Positions 7,320-11,938 of a stretch of 11,938 nt of DNA are shown here, one piece after another. The notes beneath the pieces were generated by a model that saw only the letters and a list, made by a program, of their open reading frames with translations, was not told the origin of the DNA and did no database searches. Numbering within the stretch: position 1 is the first letter of the stretch; each line of letters starts with the position of its first letter. The stretch comes from Cyclostephanos tholiformis (lineage: Eukaryota; Bacillariophyta; Thalassiosirophyceae; Thalassiosirales; Thalassiosiraceae): positions 1-11,938 of the forward strand of contig JALLPB010000976.1 of NCBI GenBank assembly GCA_036939975.1, read 5' to 3'. The position numbers were made by a program, and so were the translations under genes.

Positions 7320-8703
7320 TGCGACGGCGTGTACGGATGTGCATATAATATATTTCAACCCCCCGTGCGCTTTTTACGTATATTATTATATTTCGTTTCC
7401 CCGCATCTCACCCGGTCATCACCCTCCGCTCCCGCATGCCTCCCTCCCATCGCCGCGTCCACGCCGCGGCAAATAATATACATGTTGTGTAACCAACCGC
7501 AATGCATACGATGATATGTTTTTAGGGGGATTCGATCCAGAACCTATCCAACGGATTGGACACGGTATCCTATCGGACGCCATTGGGCGTATGCGCGGGC
7601 ATCGCGCCGTTCAACTTCCCTGCGATGATATCGCTTTGGATGTTCCCACTGGCCATAGCCTGCGGCAATACCTACGTGTTGAAACCCACGGAGAAGGCCC
7701 CGAGCGCGTCCATGTTGCTCGTTAAGTACTTGCACGAATTGGGCCTGCCCGACGGCGTGGTGAACGTGGTGAACGGCGGGAGGGATACGGTGAACGAACT
7801 GCTCGTGCATCCCGACGTAAGGGCGATATCGTTCGTCGGGTCGAATGCCGCGGGGGAGCACGTTCACGACGTCGGGAGTCGTCACGGCAAGAGGGTGCAG
7901 GCCAATTTGGGCGCGAAGAATCACGCCACCGTGATGATGGACGATTTCGCCACGCGCGATCATCGCAAATCGACCGTTGGGGCCCTCGTTGGCGCGNGTA
8001 ATCGGCGTGCATTTTTTTTTTTTTCGTCATCGCCCGTCGCTTTTTTTCTCTCTCATCCCTGCGCGTCGGCGAACTCCCCAAATGCGCTCGCTCGCGCGAT
8101 TATTCACACTCGCATCGCACAGGGCCAATGATCAGCAGGGACGCGATTGGGCGGGCGGAGGACATCGTTCGACGGAGCATCGAAATGGGCGCAGAATGTC
8201 CTCTCGACGGTCGGGGGATATCCGTCGTCGGGTACGAGGGCGGGAACTTCCTCGGTCCGACGATCATCGACCTGGGTCGATTCTCGGTGGACCGTGGGCC
8301 GGGATGCGGCATGCAAATTACGAACCCATCGTACACGGAGGAGATATTCGGACCGGTCCTTACCGTACTTTCCGTGCCAACGTTGGACGACGCCATCGCC
8401 ATCACTAACGCGAATAAGTACGGCAACGGATCCGCCATATTCACGACGTCGGGAGGTGCCGCCCGTAAATTCCAATACGAGATCGAGGCGGGACAGGTTG
8501 GGATCAACGTGCCGATACCGGTGCCCCTCCCGTTCTTCTCATTCACTGGGAACAAGGGCTCGATAAGGGGTGACATAAACTTTTACGGCAAGGGCGGGGT
8601 GAATTTCTTTACGCAGTTGAAGACCGTAACTAGCAATTGGCAATACCGGGGTGGATCCGACTTTGGGGGTGTGACTATGCCGGTTATGGGAAAGCCAAAG
8701 TGA
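6140..8703 (+). CDS. Methylmalonate-semialdehyde dehydrogenase, catalytic segment absent in the assembly
   Basis: This is an ALDH6-family enzyme, which converts methylmalonate or malonate semialdehyde to propionyl- or acetyl-CoA with NAD+ and CoA in mitochondria. The proposed join is 6140-6780, 7079-7184, 7526-7997, 8123-8703 (599 codons plus TGA). It has a Ser/Arg-rich leader (residues 1 to about 113, probably a mitochondrial presequence), then [23 protein letters not shown] (215-223), [14 protein letters not shown] (270-283), the NAD-contact KPTE (302-305), FVGSNAAG (352-359), and GAKNH (378-382), which is diagnostic for this family. After the last junction come [37 protein letters not shown] and the usual short C-terminus. 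The residue block expected between VGA (404-406) and GPMIS, about 47 residues including the GQRC catalytic cysteine, is missing from 7998-8122 in all three forward frames. The ambiguous base at 7997 is the last base of exon 3. An assembly collapse is likelier than a real loss, but both remain possible. Confidence 0.88.
6781..7078 (+). other. Intron 1 of the dehydrogenase gene
   Basis: GT at 6781-6782 and AG at 7077-7078 flank 298 bases. Joining gives TA|T (Tyr) and continues [18 protein letters not shown], which matches the ALDH6 family pattern without a gap. The intron carries 14 T at 6796-6809, a (CT)14 tract at 6967-6994, and a 14-bp palindrome ATATACATGTATAT at 7034-7047. Confidence 0.85.
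6967..6994. repeat. (CT)14 microsatellite in intron 1
   Basis: Fourteen uninterrupted CT units lie about 85 bases before the acceptor of intron 1. They may act as an upstream pyrimidine tract, but are more simply a slippage-prone repeat. Confidence 0.95.
7185..7525 (+). other. Intron 2 of the dehydrogenase gene
   Basis: The donor is CTG|GTGAGT at 7185 and the acceptor is TTTTTAG ending at 7525; the intron has 341 bases and is phase 0. Joining reads [27 protein letters not shown], as expected for the family. It contains a (CGA)n run at 7291-7319, which leaves several spurious frames open. Confidence 0.88.
7291..7319. repeat. (CGA)n microsatellite in intron 2
   Basis: This is a 29-base uninterrupted CGA repeat inside a non-coding intron. 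Similar CGA/ACG/TCG triplet runs occur in the coding exons of this window, so triplet slippage seems common in this genome rather than specific to protein-coding DNA. Confidence 0.95.
7998..8122 (+). other. Apparent intron 3 of the dehydrogenase, possibly two collapsed introns
   Basis: A GT donor follows the undetermined base 7997 directly, and the acceptor CACAG ends at 8122. The 125-base join keeps the frame (phase 1; N plus GG gives one codon, Gly if N is G). However, the segment with the catalytic cysteine is lost between the flanking exons. A run of 13 T at 8012-8024 and a second T/C-rich tract at 8041-8056 are plausible sites for assembly collapse of intron, exon and intron. Confidence 0.6.
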
Positions 8704-9436
8704 CCCTTCAACTTTGATAGTAGGACGTGCGGGTTGATCTTGCGACGATTACTGAGAAAGTCGGATGCGTTGGTTAAGTCCAAGGGCTTCGATGATTTCT
8801 CATTCAGCTTGATGAATGAAGATACACCTCATGCTCGATTCCTTGTATGTTTGTCGTCTTTCGACGTTGTCTAGCTTAGGAGATCATGTCATTGATACTC
8901 TAAACCATGTCAAATAAGCGTTTTGCATGGATGGGAAATGATATGTTTTCACATAATAATTAGATACTTACACGTATATTATGAACGCTCTTCCACCTCG
9001 GAATTAGGGGAATGGAGACAGGGGCATGGGCCAATGCTAATAATTATGAATGTTCACATTTTAAAATGACTGATTTTCATTTCAATCCAAAGTACTATCT
9101 GTGAGCATAAAAAAATAATTGCATTAATGCATTTTGTTTTGGATACTTTGACTTTTGCTTTTCAAGGGGGACTTCACTTGTGTTGAAGGTAATATGCATG
9201 TGACTTTTAATCCAATTACTGAAAAATATCATCAATTGATTAGCCTTCACCTCATCAGTCTCCATACATATCCTCGATTGCTCACAACATAAACAACAAC
9301 AATATTGCCATTGCCACAGGTAAGGAAGGACATCACATTTTGAACAATAATGTTCACCACTGTGCCAGAATCAGTAAGGCATAAAAAGCACTTTCATCTC
9401 GTGTAATTTTGGATTGGGAACATAGGCAAAACATAC
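8704..9436. other. Non-coding region between dehydrogenase and retroelement
   Basis: This is the 3' flank of the dehydrogenase followed by AT-rich intergenic DNA. No ORF of note, RNA gene or repeat was recognised here. Confidence 0.5.
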
Positions 9437-9703
9437 TGTTAGTGCACAGACATCTGGTACAAAAGTACCTTATGTAAGCCGTGAGCCAGTACCGATCCCT
9501 ATCAAGCCCACGAGAAATAATGTGAGCTGGCATGACGCACTACTTGCAAATCAGACCAGCCCAGCCATTCATTCCTCTCAGACCAAGCCTTTAAGGATAC
9601 GAGCCATGGCAGAGTAGAGAGCTTCGGCTCATAAATATATTAATATCTTGAATCCCAATGTCAATTCGTCGATAGGAATATATTTATTCACATCGTCTCA
9701 ACA
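9437..9703 (+). repeat. Candidate 5' LTR of the copia element
   Basis: The stretch just before Gag begins TGTTAG at 9437 and can end in CA at 9702-9703, giving about 267 bases, a plausible size for a copia LTR. A TATA-like ATAAATATATTAATAT lies at 9631-9646. No 3' LTR is in the window for comparison. No clear primer-binding site follows, and ATATTAATAT recurs at 9703-9712, so the right edge is a guess. Confidence 0.25.
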
Positions 9704-9770
9704 TATTAATATATTATCTTTTTAGGGCTACGTGCCCCGTGGTTCTCACATCTCCACCTGCACTTGCAAA

Positions 9771-10808
9771 ATGGGAGATAAGGAAGTAAAACCCATGATT
9801 CCACCTGGTGGACCCCCAGGTGACGGCAACAAAAACAACCGCCGCATCGGAGGAAGAACACCTGGGGGTGGCAACGGCGGCCACCGCAACAATCGTCGTC
9901 ATCACAACACCAACCCAAACACTCCTCCTGGCGCCAAATTCGTCAGTCGCAACAAAGGCATTGAACATGATATCTTCGATAACACAGGGACCAATGACGC
10001 TGCCCAATTTAATAAATCCCTTCTCCAGATTGCTGACTATCTCCTTGAGAAGCTGGATCATGTCCATGATGTGTCAGATGCAGTTCGCAACATGACTGAT
10101 GCAAATATCGTAATTCCGACAGCCCCAAAAGGACTTCCTGATCCAAATGATAGTACCAAATTGCTCCCAGTCGATGATATTGCAATTTTTCAATATAAAG
10201 ATGCATTCACTTGTGCCTCCAAGAGCACAGATTATTATGCTGATGGGATCGACAAGGCTTACATCATCATCTTTAATCAATGCAGCCCCAGTCTCAAAAA
10301 TGAACTAGAAGCTTCAGACCTTTTCCCTCCCATTCGCCAAACGCAAAATACTATCGGTCTCCTTTGTCTAATTCAAGGATTTTGCTGCTCATATGACTCC
10401 AAGACACAGAATGTAGTGGCCACGGTAGCCTCCCACAAGCAACTTTATACACACTACTAACATGATGGAGTTGACAACAACACCTACTACAAGAAATTCC
10501 TTGCATACGTCGAAACCATTGAAACCTATAGAGGTGCCGGGGTGATTGGTATTATCCCCACATTTGTTACTGCAAAAATCAAGGCTCTTGCTTCTGCCGG
10601 ATGCATCCTGGACGCTGCCAACCCCATGGATGCCAAGCGCAAGTTGGCTATCACACAAGTATGTGACGAGTACCTTGTGGCACTCATGCTTAGCGGATCC
10701 AATCACAAATGTTTCAGCCACCTCCGCACTGATCTTTAGAATCAATATGGTTATGGGAACGACAACTATCCCAAGTCCCCGGATCAGTGCCTTGCCCTAC
10801 TTAATTGA
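9771..10808 (+). pseudogene. Copia Gag, interrupted by three in-frame stops
   Basis: The first ATG is at 9771; the open frame above it begins only with a GTG at 9732. The N-terminus is Gly/Asn/Arg-rich and basic (residues 1-55). It is followed by a helical capsid-like region with a pattern typical of copia Gag: AQFNKSLLQIADYL, an INQCS-like FNQCSPSLKNEL, and a LL-x-LI-x-GF helix. A TAA at 10458 stops it after 229 residues. The same frame then continues convincingly (DGVDNNTYYKKFLAYVETIE, and later NQYGYGNDNYPKSPDQCLALLN) through TAG at 10737 and TGA at 10806. Two of the stops are explained by a single C-to-T change in CAA or CGA (inference). Gag would form the virus-like particle shell; this copy cannot make full-length protein. 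Confidence 0.75.
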
Positions 10809-11887
10809 TGGCAACAACATGCCCCTCCCACACTCGTTGTGGCACAACGGGTGTCTCTACTCCTGACACCACCCCCAAACCACCACTACAGGAGGCCCTC
10901 GTGTTTGCCCAGGGCACCGGTGGTGGACCTAAAGAAGATTCTTCTGTCAGTAAAAAAATGTCTTTGTCATCAAGATCACACCGTTGCCCGACAACTGTCC
11001 GATGCAAGTCATGTGGCCAACTCGGTCATGCCTCAAGTGTTTGCCCTGGATGCAAGAAACCTCCCTCGGTGCAAATTCACGCTATGCACACTGATGATGC
11101 TTCCAATGCCAGCGATGAAGAAAACGTAATCATCCTTACACAAGTTAACGATGCCCCCTCCACTGCCTGTACCGCGATCAACAAGGATTTTCTTCTTCTC
11201 AAAAGCCAATCTACCGTCGACCTCTTCAGTAATCCCGACCATGTTGCAAACATCTGCTCCATGTCCAAACCCATCAGAGTCCATTGCAATAACGGTGCCA
11301 AGCTTGCTTCCAAGATGGCTGATTTTGGCAACATAGATGTGTATTTTGACAAATCAGGTATCGCGAATTTACTCTCCCTCTTTAACCTTGGCAAGAAACA
11401 TCATATTACATATGATAGTCATGACTGCGGTGGTGTTTTTCAGGTCCACACAACCGCAGGCCTTCTGGAATTTGTAACCACCTCCCGTGGTCTCCACATG
11501 CTCAACCTACGTGACAATCCTAATGCTGCTTTTGCTTTGGTTAATGCGGCTGTCCCCATACCACCTACACTCAAACCTTTGGGTCCTTCTGTTATCGATG
11601 ACCATGTCCATGTCACTACCATCAGCAAAAATTATGAAGGTTTTACAAAACAACAAATCAAGTACGCTGACCATGCTTGTCATCTCATGGGCATGGTCGC
11701 CTCCCCTTCTCCCCATGACTTTCAGCATATGGTATATCACAATTATCTGAAAGATTGTCCTGTCACCAATGATGACATTAAAACTGCTGACACCATCTAC
11801 GACCCTTGTACACTAGCAGAAATCCGCAGCAAAATGGTTTGTCCCAAACCCACTCGTGTAGTTACCGATTTGGTGGAAACTGAGTGA
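10808..11887 (+). pseudogene. Copia zinc knuckle, protease-like and pre-integrase region
   Basis: This ORF is shifted relative to Gag, with the shift falling near 10806-10870; its first ATG is 10808 and its stop is TGA 11885-11887 (359 residues). A Pro/Thr-rich linker and the ALVFAQG motif lead into a CCHC zinc knuckle, C66-x2-C69-x4-H74-x4-C79. Next comes the retropepsin-like region: LLLKSQSTVDLFSNP (129-143), GIANLLSL (184-191) and ITYDS (200-204). Diatom elements of this kind normally have Asp where Lys132 stands, so the catalytic Asp appears lost (from family memory). The pre-integrase part (about 285-357) has the CPVTNDDIKTADTI and PTRVVTDLVE motifs. The ORF stops where the integrase core should begin. 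It is very probably a non-functional relic. Confidence 0.75.
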
Positions 11888-11938
11888 CCTAGGCGGGTGG
11901 ATAACTCTCTCCTGAAGTGAAAAACGAGTGGAAAACGA

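Larger units (their letters stand above)
9437..11938 (+). mobile_element. Degenerate Ty1/copia (diatom CoDi-type) LTR retrotransposon, 5' part
   Basis: The coding order is Gag, CCHC zinc knuckle, protease-like region, pre-integrase, as at the start of a Ty1/copia Gag-Pol. The DNA is less GC-rich than the host genes, with different codon use. The reading frame is broken by three stops and one frameshift, so the copy is dead as assembled. Recognisable similarity ends at about 11884, before any integrase DDE core, reverse transcriptase or RNase H. The last 50 bases give no integrase-like translation in any forward frame, so the element may be truncated here rather than just cut by the window edge. 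The 5' boundary given is that of the candidate LTR and is uncertain. Confidence 0.75.

Noticed and set aside
7000..7514. Plus- and minus-strand ORFs across introns 1 and 2 of the dehydrogenase gene
   Set aside because: They run through the (CGA)n repeat and the splice sites. Only the short 7079-7184 segment matches the enzyme family, and it joins cleanly to the other exons.
7998..8131. Reading the segment after exon 3 as continued coding sequence
   Set aside because: The translation after VGA turns into Arg/Phe/Ser-rich low complexity with no family similarity, while GT and AG borders give a clean in-frame join.
9732..9770. Thirteen residues upstream of the Gag ATG
   Set aside because: The open frame starts at GTG. 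The first ATG is 9771.

Overview
The window looks like nuclear DNA of a diatom, probably a centric one. Three things point that way. One predicted secreted protein carries regularly spaced lysine clusters of the kind known from diatom silaffins. One mitochondrial-type enzyme gene is split by short GT-AG introns. The right end holds a decayed Ty1/copia retrotransposon of the type abundant in diatom genomes. No bacterial gene arrangement, rRNA or tRNA was recognised. A single undetermined base at 7997 shows this is draft assembly.

Layout, left to right. (1) 1-362: non-coding 3' flank. (2) 363-1589, minus strand: a 408-residue secreted, Lys/Ser/Thr-rich silaffin-like protein with about five units of ~30 residues and a hydrophobic C-terminal tail. 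(3) 1590-2185: a divergent intergenic region with a 16-bp perfect palindrome. (4) 2186-4558, plus strand: a 790-residue protein of unknown function with an acidic Tyr-rich N-terminus, one membrane segment, a basic patch, a poly-Gly run and a long coiled coil. (5) 4559-6139: mostly non-coding, AT-richer, with a decayed short ORF near 4993-5142 and a degenerate direct repeat at 5578-5757. (6) 6140-8703, plus strand: methylmalonate-semialdehyde dehydrogenase (ALDH6 family). Four exons can be reconstructed in frame, but the assembled gene lacks the block of about 47 residues that holds the catalytic cysteine, exactly at the ambiguous base. (7) 8704-9436: non-coding. (8) about 9437-11938: 5' part of a Ty1/copia element, with Gag interrupted by stops, a CCHC zinc knuckle and a degenerate protease/pre-integrase region. 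Similarity stops before an integrase core.

The genes do not form an obvious pathway. The silaffin-like gene and the coiled-coil gene are divergent and could share regulatory DNA. The dehydrogenase is ordinary valine/branched-chain and beta-alanine/inositol catabolism. The retroelement is an insertion relic. The two points most worth following are the membrane-anchored silaffin-like protein and the dehydrogenase's missing catalytic exon.
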